Shown: positions 26,410 to 34,641 of the stretch, in pieces
Layout: every line of letters begins with the position of its first letter
Numbering within the stretch: position 1 is the first letter of the stretch
Source of the DNA: Microscillaceae bacterium
GTDB taxonomy: Bacteria; Bacteroidota; Bacteroidia; Cytophagales; Microscillaceae
Direction of reading: 5' to 3'
Length of the DNA: 64,000 bases
Assembly (NCBI GenBank): GCA_011390205.1
Contig: JAABSX010000004.1
Span: 104,195-168,194, forward strand
Made by a program: the position numbers and the translations under genes
The notes under the pieces: generated by a model
Databases searched by the model: none
What the model saw: only the letters and a program-made list of their open reading frames with translations
What the model was told of the DNA's origin: nothing

Positions 26410-27978
26410 ATGAAAAAACGCTTCAACATCACAGGAAATTGTAACAGTAGTGAACATTATATGATGGACGACCGCCGCCGTTTTGCAGGCATCTTGCAAA
26501 TGGTAGAGTTCGGAGATTATTTCGTCATCAATCGCCCGAGGCAGTATGGAAAGACGACTATGCTTTTTAGCTTGTTAGAAACACTGCAACAAGATGAGAA
26601 CTATATTCCTATCCTGATGAGTTTTCAAGGTATTAGTGATTCTTTTTATGCTTCTTCAGATACCTTCAGTCAGTTTTTTTTCAAAGAACTAAAAAAAGAA
26701 TTGGATATTCCTGAAAATGGATTTCCCAAAGAAAAATTGAACTCTGTACAAGCGGTACATACCCTTGATGAACTTTCAGAGCGTATTACCGAAGTCATGC
26801 GTCTTACAGAAAAGAAAGTAGTATTACTGATAGATGAAGTAGATGCCAGCAGCAATTATGAGCCATTTCTGCATCTTTTGGGTATGCTCAGAAGCAAATA
26901 CTTACAGCGCGAACGTCCTAGTAGCCGCACCTTCCACAGCATTGTTTTGGCAGGCGTACACGACATCAAATCCCTCAAATTCAAGCTCCGCAATCCTGAT
27001 GATGCCCAAGTGAACAGCCCTTGGAACATTGCCGCTGATTTTACGGTAGTGATGGAATTTTACCCTGATGAGATTGCCTTTATGCTCCGACAATACAGCG
27101 AAGCAGAAGGCGTACAAATGGACTTTGAAGCAATTGCCGAAAGGCTCTACTATCACACTTCAGGCTATCCCTTTCTAGTGTCTAAACTTTGTAAAAACAT
27201 TGCCGAATACATCTTGCCCAAAAGAGAAGATAAATCAAAATGGACATTAGAAGATGTAGAACAAAGTGTAAAACTTTTATTAAAAGAAAATAACACCAAT
27301 TTTGACAGTGTTATCAAAAATATTGAAAATCAAGAAGACCTACACGAGTTAGTCAGCCGAGTAATCTTAGAAGGTGAAATTATCCCTTTCAACCAATACA
27401 ATCCTACCATTTATAAAGGCGTACTGTATGGTATTTTTAAGCGAGAGGGCAGTATTCAGGTGCATAATCGGATTTATGAGCAGTTGATTTATGATTATCT
27501 TGCCTCTCGGATGCTGACCCGCCCTCAGTCTGCAAAGATGAACTATGGCGGCAGTTTTATGCAAGATGAGGGTGGTTTAGACATGGATAATGTCCTACGC
27601 AAGTTCCAAAGTTTTATGAAAGAGCAATACAGCAGCAAAAACAATCACCTGATAGAACGTGAATGGCGATTGATTTTCTTGGCTTTCTTAAAACCCATTC
27701 TCAACGGGCAGGGACACGATTTCAAAGAAGTAGAAACTTCCGAAGAGAAGCGTTTGGACATAGTAGTTACTTATCTGCACTACAAATACATCATAGAACT
27801 CAAACTTTGGCGAGGCGAGAAAGCCCATCAAAAAGGACTCAAGCAACTGACGGGTTACTTAGAAAAACATAGTGTAGCCAAGGGCTATTTACTCATTTTT
27901 GATGATAGAAAACAACCCTCTTGGAAAGAAGAACTCATTACCCACGAAGGCAAAGAGATTTTTGCGGTGTGGGTGTAG
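26410..27978 (+). CDS. AAA-ATPase-like / PD-(D/E)XK nuclease protein, copy 2
   Basis: A 522-residue paralogue of the preceding gene with the same architecture: P-loop NRPRQYGKTTMLF, Walker B KKVVLLIDEVDAS, and nuclease motifs RLDIVV and IIELKLW. I count about ten amino-acid differences from copy 1 over the last 355 residues or so, while residues about 56-165 (just after the P-loop to Walker B) differ extensively. The third-codon differences in the shared part are also few, so the homogeneity is recent. The gene has its own -7 box and ends in the same palindrome. Cellular role unknown. Confidence 0.88.
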   Translation: MKKRFNITGNCNSSEHYMMDDRRRFAGILQMVEFGDYFVINRPRQYGKTTMLFSLLETLQQDENYIPILMSFQGISDSFYASSDTFSQFFFKELKKELDIPENGFPKEKLNSVQAVHTLDELSERITEVMRLTEKKVVLLIDEVDASSNYEPFLHLLGMLRSKYLQRERPSSRTFHSIVLAGVHDIKSLKFKLRNPDDAQVNSPWNIAADFTVVMEFYPDEIAFMLRQYSEAEGVQMDFEAIAERLYYHTSGYPFLVSKLCKNIAEYILPKREDKSKWTLEDVEQSVKLLLKENNTNFDSVIKNIENQEDLHELVSRVILEGEIIPFNQYNPTIYKGVLYGIFKREGSIQVHNRIYEQLIYDYLASRMLTRPQSAKMNYGGSFMQDEGGLDMDNVLRKFQSFMKEQYSSKNNHLIEREWRLIFLAFLKPILNGQGHDFKEVETSEEKRLDIVVTYLHYKYIIELKLWRGEKAHQKGLKQLTGYLEKHSVAKGYLLIFDDRKQPSWKEELITHEGKEIFAVWV

Positions 27979-27980
27979 CC

Positions 27981-27996
27981 CGAAGCTCCAGCTTCG
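27981..27996. repeat. CGAAGCT/AGCTTCG palindrome after copy 2
   Basis: Directly after the stop codon, 7-base arms around CC. It contains the same 14 bases as the palindrome after copy 1. Confidence 0.6.
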
Positions 27997-28047
27997 TAAT
28001 AAAAGCAAAGAAATTCTTACAGCAGATACCACAGTACACTACTAAAA

Positions 28048-30177
28048 CTATTCTAGCATCAACTCCTCCAAAATTTTTTGGGCAGCAATTGCAATGACCG
28101 TGCCAGGGCCAAACACACCTGAAACCCCAGCATCATACAAAAATTGATAATCTTTGGGAGGAATCACGCCTCCTGCTATCACGAGTATGTCATCTCGGTC
28201 TAGCTTTCTGAGTTCCTCGATAAGCTGCGGAATGAGCGTTTTGTGTCCAGCCGCAAGACTTGATACGCCCACTACATGCACATCATTCTCGATGGCTTGC
28301 ATGGCTACTTCGGCAGGAGTCTGGAAGAGTGAGCCTATATCCACATCAAAGCCTAAATCAGCAAAACTCGTGGCAATGACTTTCGCCCCTCTGTCATGTC
28401 CGTCTTGCCCCATTTTGGCTACCAAAATACGAGGACGGCGCCCCTCTGTGGCAGCAAATTTATCTGCCATTTCTTGGGCTAGTTTGAAGCCTTCATCATC
28501 TGAAACTTCAGCAGAATACACGCCCGAAATGGCACGAATCGTAGCTCGGTGCCTGCCAAACACTTGCTCCATGGCCTGTGAGATTTCACCCAGACTGGCA
28601 CGCACTCGAGCAGCTTTCACGGCAAGGTCTAGGAGATTGCCTTCGCCTGTTTCCGCACAGCGTGTGATGGCATCTAGAGCCGCTTTCACTTCGGATTCTT
28701 GGCGATTCTCACGCAAAGTTTTGAGCCTAGTGAGCTGTGCCTGAAGCACGGCCGTATTGTCCACCTCCATAAGCTCTATTTCTTTGTCTTTTTCGGGGCG
28801 GTATTTGTTCACTCCCACGATGATTTCTTTGCCTGCGTCTATGCGTGCCTGCTTGCGCGCTGCGGCTTCTTCTATCCTCATTTTGGGCAAGCCTGTCTCG
28901 ATGGCTTTAGTCATTCCGCCCAGTTCTTCTACCTCTTGGATGAGTTCCCAGACACGGTGGCAGAGGTCGTGGGTGAGTTTTTCTATGTAATAAGAGCCCC
29001 CCCAAGGGTCAACTACGCTGCAAATGCCTGTTTCGTTTTGTAAGAAAAGCTGTGTGTTTCGAGCTATCCTTGCCGAGAAATCAGTAGGCAGGGCAATGGC
29101 TTCATCGAGTGAATTGGTGTGCAAAGATTGGGTATGCCCTAGCACGGCGGCCATTGCCTCTACAGTGGTGCGGGTTACATTGTTAAACACATCTTGCTCT
29201 GTGAGGCTGTAGCCAGAGGTTTGGCAGTGTGTACGCAAGGCAAGCGATTTCTCACTTTTTGGATTGAATTGCTTGACTATCTTTGCCCATAGCAAACGTG
29301 CTGCACGCATCTTGGCGATTTCCATGAAATGATTCATCCCGATTCCCCAAAAGAAAGAAAGACGAGGGGCAAAATCATCAATATTTAGCCCAGTAGAAAT
29401 CCCTGTACGGAGGTATTCTAGCCCATCGGCAAGGGTATACGCCAGTTCTAAGTCAGCAGGTGCGCCTGCCTCGTGCATGTGATAGCCACTGATGCTGATA
29501 GAGTTAAACTTGGGCATATTGGCAGAGGTATATTTAAAAATATCTGCAATGATGCGCATAGAAGGGGCAGGAGGGTAAATGTAGGTATTGCGTACCATAA
29601 ACTCCTTCAAGATATCATTCTGAATCGTGCCAGTGAGTTGCTCAGGTTTTAGGCCTTGCTCTTCGGCAGCCACAATATAAAATGCCATAATCGGAATCAC
29701 AGCTCCGTTCATGGTCATAGAGACGGACATTTTATCCAAGGGAATCCCATCAAAAAGCAATTTCATATCTAAGATAGAATCAATCGCTACGCCTGCTTTG
29801 CCCACATCACCTACCACACGAGGGTTGTCAGAGTCATAGCCTCGGTGTGTAGCGAGGTCAAAGGCTACAGACAGTCCTTTTTGCCCCCCAGCGAGGTTGC
29901 GGCGGTAAAAAGCATTGGACTCTTCGGCAGTAGAAAAGCCTGCATATTGGCGAATTGTCCAAGGACGCTGCACATACATCGTGGCATAAGGCCCACGTAA
30001 GAAAGGAGCTTTGCCCGCCACAAAACCAAGATGCTCTACTTCTTTGAGGTCTTCTTGTGTATAAAATCGCTCAATTTCAATCTTTTCAGGGCTTTTCCAA
30101 GTTTTTCCTTTTGGGGCAGAAGAAGAAGCATCCGCAGGCTTTTTGGAGAAATCTATGTTAAAAAAATCAGGCTTCAT
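28048..30177 (-). CDS. mutB: Methylmalonyl-CoA mutase, large (catalytic) subunit
   Basis: A 709-residue adenosylcobalamin-dependent mutase that interconverts (R)-methylmalonyl-CoA and succinyl-CoA. The TIM-barrel part carries [39 protein letters not shown] and [11 protein letters not shown]. The C-terminal B12 domain has the base-off DGHDRG (DxHxxG) motif in [13 protein letters not shown] and a glycine-rich GGVIPP. The length is normal for the catalytic subunit. The small subunit gene that often precedes it is not in the 154 bases before guaA, so it is elsewhere or the enzyme is a homodimer. It works in propionate and branched-chain/odd-chain fatty acid breakdown. Confidence 0.96.
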   Translation of the reverse strand: MKPDFFNIDFSKKPADASSSAPKGKTWKSPEKIEIERFYTQEDLKEVEHLGFVAGKAPFLRGPYATMYVQRPWTIRQYAGFSTAEESNAFYRRNLAGGQKGLSVAFDLATHRGYDSDNPRVVGDVGKAGVAIDSILDMKLLFDGIPLDKMSVSMTMNGAVIPIMAFYIVAAEEQGLKPEQLTGTIQNDILKEFMVRNTYIYPPAPSMRIIADIFKYTSANMPKFNSISISGYHMHEAGAPADLELAYTLADGLEYLRTGISTGLNIDDFAPRLSFFWGIGMNHFMEIAKMRAARLLWAKIVKQFNPKSEKSLALRTHCQTSGYSLTEQDVFNNVTRTTVEAMAAVLGHTQSLHTNSLDEAIALPTDFSARIARNTQLFLQNETGICSVVDPWGGSYYIEKLTHDLCHRVWELIQEVEELGGMTKAIETGLPKMRIEEAAARKQARIDAGKEIIVGVNKYRPEKDKEIELMEVDNTAVLQAQLTRLKTLRENRQESEVKAALDAITRCAETGEGNLLDLAVKAARVRASLGEISQAMEQVFGRHRATIRAISGVYSAEVSDDEGFKLAQEMADKFAATEGRRPRILVAKMGQDGHDRGAKVIATSFADLGFDVDIGSLFQTPAEVAMQAIENDVHVVGVSSLAAGHKTLIPQLIEELRKLDRDDILVIAGGVIPPKDYQFLYDAGVSGVFGPGTVIAIAAQKILEELMLE

Positions 30178-30284
30178 ATTTTGATAGGTCTATTTCAATC
30201 GTTTTCTTATTGCTTGCTAAGATAAGGATTTTTAGGAAAAATGCACATGGTTTATCAACTTTTTAGAACCGAAACGACAAAATC

Positions 30285-30320
30285 CAAAGGCTTCACTTGA
30301 TGAAAAAAGTGAAGCCTTTG
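30285..30320 (-). terminator. Rho-independent terminator downstream of guaA
   Basis: A 14-base perfect stem (CAAAGGCTTCACTT with AAGTGAAGCCTTTG) with an 8-base loop, 11 bases after the guaA stop, followed on the minus strand by a short T run. Confidence 0.8.
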
Positions 30321-30331
30321 ATGGTTTTATG

Positions 30332-31879
30332 CTACTCCCACTCGATGGTGGCAGGTGGCTTAGAGCTAATGTCATAGACCACTCTATTGATTCCTTTTAC
30401 TTGATTGATGATGTCATTAGAGATTTTGGCAAGCAATTCATAAGGGATGTGTACCCAATCGGCAGTCATGCCGTCCATGCTGTGTACTGCCCTCAAAGCA
30501 ACCACATTTTCATAGGTACGCTCATCGCCCATTACGCCCACACTCTGCGAGTTAAGCAGAATCGTGCCTGCCTGCCATATTTTGTCATACCATCCTGTAT
30601 TTTTGAGGTGCTGGATGTAAATATAATCGGCTTCTTGGAGCATTTTTACTTTGGCTGGAGTGATGTCGCCTAATATTCGGATGGCAAGCCCTGGCCCAGG
30701 GAAGGGATGCCTGTGCAAAATATTTTCGGGTAGGCCCAATGTTTTACCTACTTGCCGCACTTCATCTTTAAAAAGGCTGCGAAGCGGCTCTACCAGTTGA
30801 AGATTCATTTTTTCTGGCAATCCTCCTACATTGTGGTGAGATTTAATCGTAACCGAAGGCCCATTGACAGAGACAGACTCAATCACATCAGGGTAAATCG
30901 TGCCTTGCCCCAGCCATTTGACCTCTTTGAGTTCGTTGGCCTCATCTTGGAATATTTCTATGAAAGTCTTGCCGATGGCTTTGCGTTTGGCTTCTGGCTC
31001 AGACAATCCTCTCAAAGCTCCATAAAACTCTTCATGGGCATTGACAGCTATCACATTCAAGCCTAGGTGATGGTAAGAGTCTATTACCTCTTCAAATTCA
31101 TCTTTGCGTAGCAATCCATTGTCCACAAAAATACAATACAAATTCTGACCAATGGCACGATGCAGCAGCAGGGCAGCCACCGAAGAATCTACGCCCCCTG
31201 AGAGTCCTAGCACTACTTTGTCATTGCCTAATTTTGCTTTAAGTTCGGCGATGGTTTGCTCGGCAAAGGCGGCTGGAGTCCAGTTGGGTTGGGCTTCACA
31301 AATCCCTATCACAAAATTTTCTAGTAATTGCTTGCCCTCTGTGCTGTGCGTAACTTCGGGGTGAAACTGGATGCCGTAGGTCTGTTGTCCTTCTATCTCA
31401 AAGGCTGCTACAGGGATTCGCTCTGTGCGAGCGATGATTTTAAAATTATCAGGAATTTGCTTGATGGTATCTCCGTGCGACATCCAGACTTGAGTGTTGG
31501 GGCTGAGGCCATGAAGCAAGGCATGGGTTGTATCTATCTCAGGGAGATTGGCACGGCCGTATTCACGGGTTTGAGATTTTTCTACTTTTCCTCCGAATTG
31601 CTGAGCCATGAGTTGTGCTCCGTAGCAGATACCCAGCACGGGTATTTTGCCTAGAATGCTCTTAAAATCAATATTGGGTGCTTCTGCATCATTGACTGAG
31701 CAGGGGCTTCCAGAGAGAATAATGCCCTTTAATGCACCTTCTTGGATAAGATATTCTAATGCTTTCAGACTAGAAAAAGGATGAATTTCACAATAGACGT
31801 GAAGCTCACGTACACGGCGAGCGATGAGTTGGGTATATTGAGACCCAAAATCGAGGATGACAATCTGTGGTTTTTGCAT
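30332..31879 (-). CDS. guaA: GMP synthase (glutamine-hydrolysing)
   Basis: A 515-residue GMP synthase, which aminates XMP to GMP with glutamine and ATP. The class I glutamine amidotransferase domain has the nucleophile Cys in [10 protein letters not shown] and the His-x-Glu pair in FHPEVTHS. The ATP-pyrophosphatase domain has the P-loop [15 protein letters not shown], and the C-terminal dimerisation domain has [14 protein letters not shown] and ends [18 protein letters not shown] chose ATG 31879 ([20 protein letters not shown]); the frame is open 31 codons further but those are unlike the family and contain the promoter. The TATTTTTG box is only four bases from this ATG, so the mRNA may be nearly leaderless. 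Confidence 0.97.
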   Translation of the reverse strand: MQKPQIVILDFGSQYTQLIARRVRELHVYCEIHPFSSLKALEYLIQEGALKGIILSGSPCSVNDAEAPNIDFKSILGKIPVLGICYGAQLMAQQFGGKVEKSQTREYGRANLPEIDTTHALLHGLSPNTQVWMSHGDTIKQIPDNFKIIARTERIPVAAFEIEGQQTYGIQFHPEVTHSTEGKQLLENFVIGICEAQPNWTPAAFAEQTIAELKAKLGNDKVVLGLSGGVDSSVAALLLHRAIGQNLYCIFVDNGLLRKDEFEEVIDSYHHLGLNVIAVNAHEEFYGALRGLSEPEAKRKAIGKTFIEIFQDEANELKEVKWLGQGTIYPDVIESVSVNGPSVTIKSHHNVGGLPEKMNLQLVEPLRSLFKDEVRQVGKTLGLPENILHRHPFPGPGLAIRILGDITPAKVKMLQEADYIYIQHLKNTGWYDKIWQAGTILLNSQSVGVMGDERTYENVVALRAVHSMDGMTADWVHIPYELLAKISNDIINQVKGINRVVYDISSKPPATIEWE

Positions 31880-31883
31880 AGTG

Positions 31884-31891
31884 CAAAAATA
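31884..31891 (-). promoter_or_regulatory. guaA -7 box, close to the start codon
   Basis: TATTTTTG on the minus strand matches TAnnTTTG. Transcription from it would start at or within a few bases of the guaA ATG. Confidence 0.5.
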
Positions 31892-32000
31892 AACAATTCT
31901 CCGAACGGTAAAATTTTTTGTGAAAGGAAAAGTACCATTGAAAGTAGAAAAAATCTGTATGTCTTCTGCCAATTCGTTTTGTGCATTTTATTTATACACT

Positions 32001-32050
32001 CAAAAAGCCTTCACTCTTTTAGAAAATATGCTTGAGTGAAGGCTTTCTTT
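32001..32050 (-). terminator. Rho-independent terminator downstream of the GH97 gene
   Basis: AAGCCTTCACTC pairs perfectly with GAGTGAAGGCTT over 12 bases. On the minus strand the stem is followed by five T. It is 26 bases after the GH97 stop and separates that gene from guaA. Confidence 0.8.
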
Positions 32051-32075
32051 GGGCAGCAAAAACTTATAGAAATAC

Positions 32076-34193
32076 TTATTTTGCAATGAAACTGACGGCA
32101 CTGCCTCCACCTCTTGCAAGTTTGATTTTGAGTACATCTCCTGCTTTTACATCTTTGCTTTCTATGGCATATGCTGTTGGGTTTTTCTCCCAGTCGGCAT
32201 CTTCAGCATCTTTGTAGATGGTGACAGTATAGGTTTTACCTTCTTCTAAAAAATCTAATTTGAATGTAAAATCTTGCTTGCTATCTCCTGTGATGCTTCC
32301 CAAAAACCAGTTGGGAGAGCCTTTTGCCTTGCGTGCGATGCTGGCATATTCGCCTACTTTGGCATTGAGATAGACAGTTTTGTCCCAATCTACAGCCACC
32401 TCTTGTATAAATTTCAAGGCATCGGGATGTTCTTCATAATTCTCTGGAAGGTCAGCCAGCATCTGGAGAGGAGAATAAAACACGACATACAGGGCAAGCT
32501 GCTGCACGAGCGTAGATTTTACTCGGTTGTTTCCTTCCTTCATAAAAAAATTACCATTGTCCACTCTTTCATTTTTAGAATTTTTAAATGCCACATCAAA
32601 AACTCCAGGCGTGAAATCCATAGGCCCGATGAGGTTACGCATAAAAGGCAAGGTAACATTGTGTGTAATCGGGTTTCCTGAGCTCCAGGCATTGAACTCT
32701 TGTCCGCACATTCCTTCGGCACTCATCAGATTGGGGTAGGTACGGCAAAGCCCTGTGGGGTAAATCGGTTCATGGACATCCAGCATTATCTTGGCATTTG
32801 CCATTTTTTTCATGACGGTATTGTAGTGATTGACCATCCATTGCCCTTTGTGCAAATAACCTTTGGGGATGATGCTGCCCACATAGCCTGTCTTGACAGC
32901 AGATACTCCCACTTCATTATAAAAAGCAAGGGCAGTGTCTATGCGTTCGTTGTAGCGAGCTACTGCTGCGGAGGTTTCGTGATGACCGATGAGCGACACA
33001 CCTTTTTCTTTGCCATAGCGAACTACTTCTCTAATGTCAAAATCTTCGTAGGGAGTTGTAAAGTCAAAGGCTGTTGCACGTTCAGGGGCGGTCCAGACTT
33101 CCCAGCCTGTGTTCCAGCCCTCAACCAAGAAAGCAGGAATCCCGTATTTGGCACAAAAATCAATGTATCGTTTGGCGTTTTTGGTAGTAGCTCCGTGCAT
33201 CCCGCTTGCTTTGTCCCAAGTGGCTTTGCCCACGTGCATTTCCCACCAGATTCCAGCATATTTGGTAGGTTTAATCCAATCGGTATTTTTGATTTGGTTA
33301 GGTTCATTGAGATTTTCCAACAAATAATAGGTAGCCAATAGCTCGGTGGCACTTGCCCCGATTTGGATAGTACGCCAAGGGGTTTTGGCAGGTAAGGCAA
33401 TGCTTGCTTTAGTGCCATCGGGTGCAGGGGCGAGAGAGGTTTTTAGGGTAAGTGTCTGAGGGTCTAAGGCTAAGATATGCCCCGTAAAATCAACCAAGGC
33501 TGCCTCGTGAAATGTCAAATGCACATCTTCGGCAGTTCTGAGTGTAAGAGGAAGTGAGGCAGCCGTGCTCGTCGGGATGCTCATCCAAGTATCTAAGCTA
33601 TTGTAATTGGCACGAGAAGAATCTATTTCAGATAGTTTGCTTTGGGTGTACCAGTATTCGTCATTGTCCCAGCAGCCTAGATTCCAGAAGGCGGTATGGT
33701 CATCAGTCATTTTAAATTGGGTAATTTCATCTAGAATAATGAGTGAATCTAAGCCTGATTGGGCAGGAAACTCATATCGAAATCCCAGCCCTTCATCAAA
33801 AACCCTAAATGTGATATTGAGTAAATGCCCTTTTTTGTCTTTGAGTTTGATGCCTAGTTCTTGGTAATGATTACGAACTTCAGCCTGCTGCCCCCAGACG
33901 GGTTTCCAAGTTTCGTCTTTTGTGTCAGTGCTAGTCTCCACGATATCAAAGCCTTCTATCAGGTCAAATTCTTTGGTTTTGAAGCCTAGATAAGAAGTAT
34001 CTATCAGTTTTTTGTCTTTAAAATCAAGTGTATAGTAAGGTGCTCCTTTTTCATTGAGGGCAAAGTCAAGTTTGATTTTTTGATTGGGAGAGCTTGCCGA
34101 GTGTTTTTGGGCTTTTTTTGTATTAGAGCAGCTCCAGAATAACAAGGGCAACACGAGAAGTAGGAGAATGTTGTTTTTTACGTATTTCATCAT
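32076..34193 (-). CDS. Glycoside hydrolase family 97 alpha-glucosidase-like lipoprotein
   Basis: A 705-residue GH97 enzyme. A lipoprotein signal (LLVLPLLFWSCSN, Cys near residue 22) places it at the cell envelope. The N-terminal beta-sandwich is followed by a TIM barrel with YAGIWWEMHVGK, LVEGWNTGWE and IGHHETSAA. It then has LDVHEPIYPTGLCRTYPNL and an AEGMCGQEF segment; these correspond in arrangement to the Glu residues used by inverting members such as SusB, so an inverting alpha-glucosidase is likely. The C-terminal sandwich ends VSFIAK. It would release glucose from alpha-glucans. No SusC/SusD genes are adjacent. Two adjacent ATGs are possible starts. Confidence 0.93.
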   Translation of the reverse strand: MMKYVKNNILLLLVLPLLFWSCSNTKKAQKHSASSPNQKIKLDFALNEKGAPYYTLDFKDKKLIDTSYLGFKTKEFDLIEGFDIVETSTDTKDETWKPVWGQQAEVRNHYQELGIKLKDKKGHLLNITFRVFDEGLGFRYEFPAQSGLDSLIILDEITQFKMTDDHTAFWNLGCWDNDEYWYTQSKLSEIDSSRANYNSLDTWMSIPTSTAASLPLTLRTAEDVHLTFHEAALVDFTGHILALDPQTLTLKTSLAPAPDGTKASIALPAKTPWRTIQIGASATELLATYYLLENLNEPNQIKNTDWIKPTKYAGIWWEMHVGKATWDKASGMHGATTKNAKRYIDFCAKYGIPAFLVEGWNTGWEVWTAPERATAFDFTTPYEDFDIREVVRYGKEKGVSLIGHHETSAAVARYNERIDTALAFYNEVGVSAVKTGYVGSIIPKGYLHKGQWMVNHYNTVMKKMANAKIMLDVHEPIYPTGLCRTYPNLMSAEGMCGQEFNAWSSGNPITHNVTLPFMRNLIGPMDFTPGVFDVAFKNSKNERVDNGNFFMKEGNNRVKSTLVQQLALYVVFYSPLQMLADLPENYEEHPDALKFIQEVAVDWDKTVYLNAKVGEYASIARKAKGSPNWFLGSITGDSKQDFTFKLDFLEEGKTYTVTIYKDAEDADWEKNPTAYAIESKDVKAGDVLKIKLARGGGSAVSFIAK

Positions 34194-34232
34194 CTTTTTT
34201 TGGATTAGATTAATAGAAATGTTTTACTTTTT

Positions 34233-34240
34233 CAAATATA
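34233..34240 (-). promoter_or_regulatory. -7 box of the GH97 gene
   Basis: TATATTTG on the minus strand fits TAnnTTTG and lies 40 bases before the first ATG. No clear -33 box. Confidence 0.5.
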
Positions 34241-34245
34241 AGTAC

Positions 34246-34350
34246 CATTATTTGATTTTTAAGCACTTATTATTTTTGAATTGGGTCAAGCAACGGTATT
34301 TGTATGCGTAGTGTCTTAGCCCACGAAAATCAAACTTTCCTTTACTCAAA
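34246..34350 (+). repeat. 105-bp dispersed repeat, copy 1
   Basis: It matches, in inverted orientation and with roughly a dozen differences, the copy at 54338-54442. Both begin CATTATTTGATTTTTAAG and end CAAACTTTCCTTTACTCAAA. The copy contains TTTG and TATTTTTG with promoter-like spacing. It has no open reading frame and no terminal inverted repeats that I can see. Confidence 0.85.
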
Positions 34351-34641
34351 TTACAGATAACACACTACGAAGAACTGGGGTAAGACCAACCACAGAATAG
34401 CAAATAGTTAGACATGATTCCTAATCATTCTGTATAATTTCATTATTAAACTCGTCTCATTACTTGATTTCATCACTAAACTCATTTTTTGCTGCTTCTT
34501 TGCAATGTCCACTCCTAGTTGTACATAGCCCCTGATAAATCGCAAAATTACTTTTTAATGAAGAACCAAAATCGCAAATTATTGACTTAAAATATATCTT
34601 CTTTGTGTTGTGTATCTTCACAAACCAAAAAAGTATTTTTC

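Larger units (their letters stand above)
34194..34641. other. Intergenic region with promoter and dispersed repeat
   Basis: It contains the GH97 promoter, one copy of a 105-bp dispersed repeat, and about 290 bases in which I see nothing recognisable. Confidence 0.5.

Noticed and set aside
24771..27978. AAA/PD-(D/E)XK pair as a defence island
   Set aside because: No other defence genes nearby, neighbours are housekeeping, and the family has no demonstrated defence role; kept only as a mosaic-paralogue finding.
28154..28744. 196-codon open frame antisense to the methylmalonyl-CoA mutase gene
   Set aside because: Serine/Arg-rich shadow of a strongly conserved gene; no family features or start signal.
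32700..33341. 213-codon open frame antisense to the GH97 gene
   Set aside because: Composition typical of an antisense shadow, and the sense frame is a clear GH97 enzyme.
34246..34350. 105-bp repeat as a tRNA or known riboswitch
   Set aside because: No cloverleaf, T-loop or recognised aptamer motif could be drawn.
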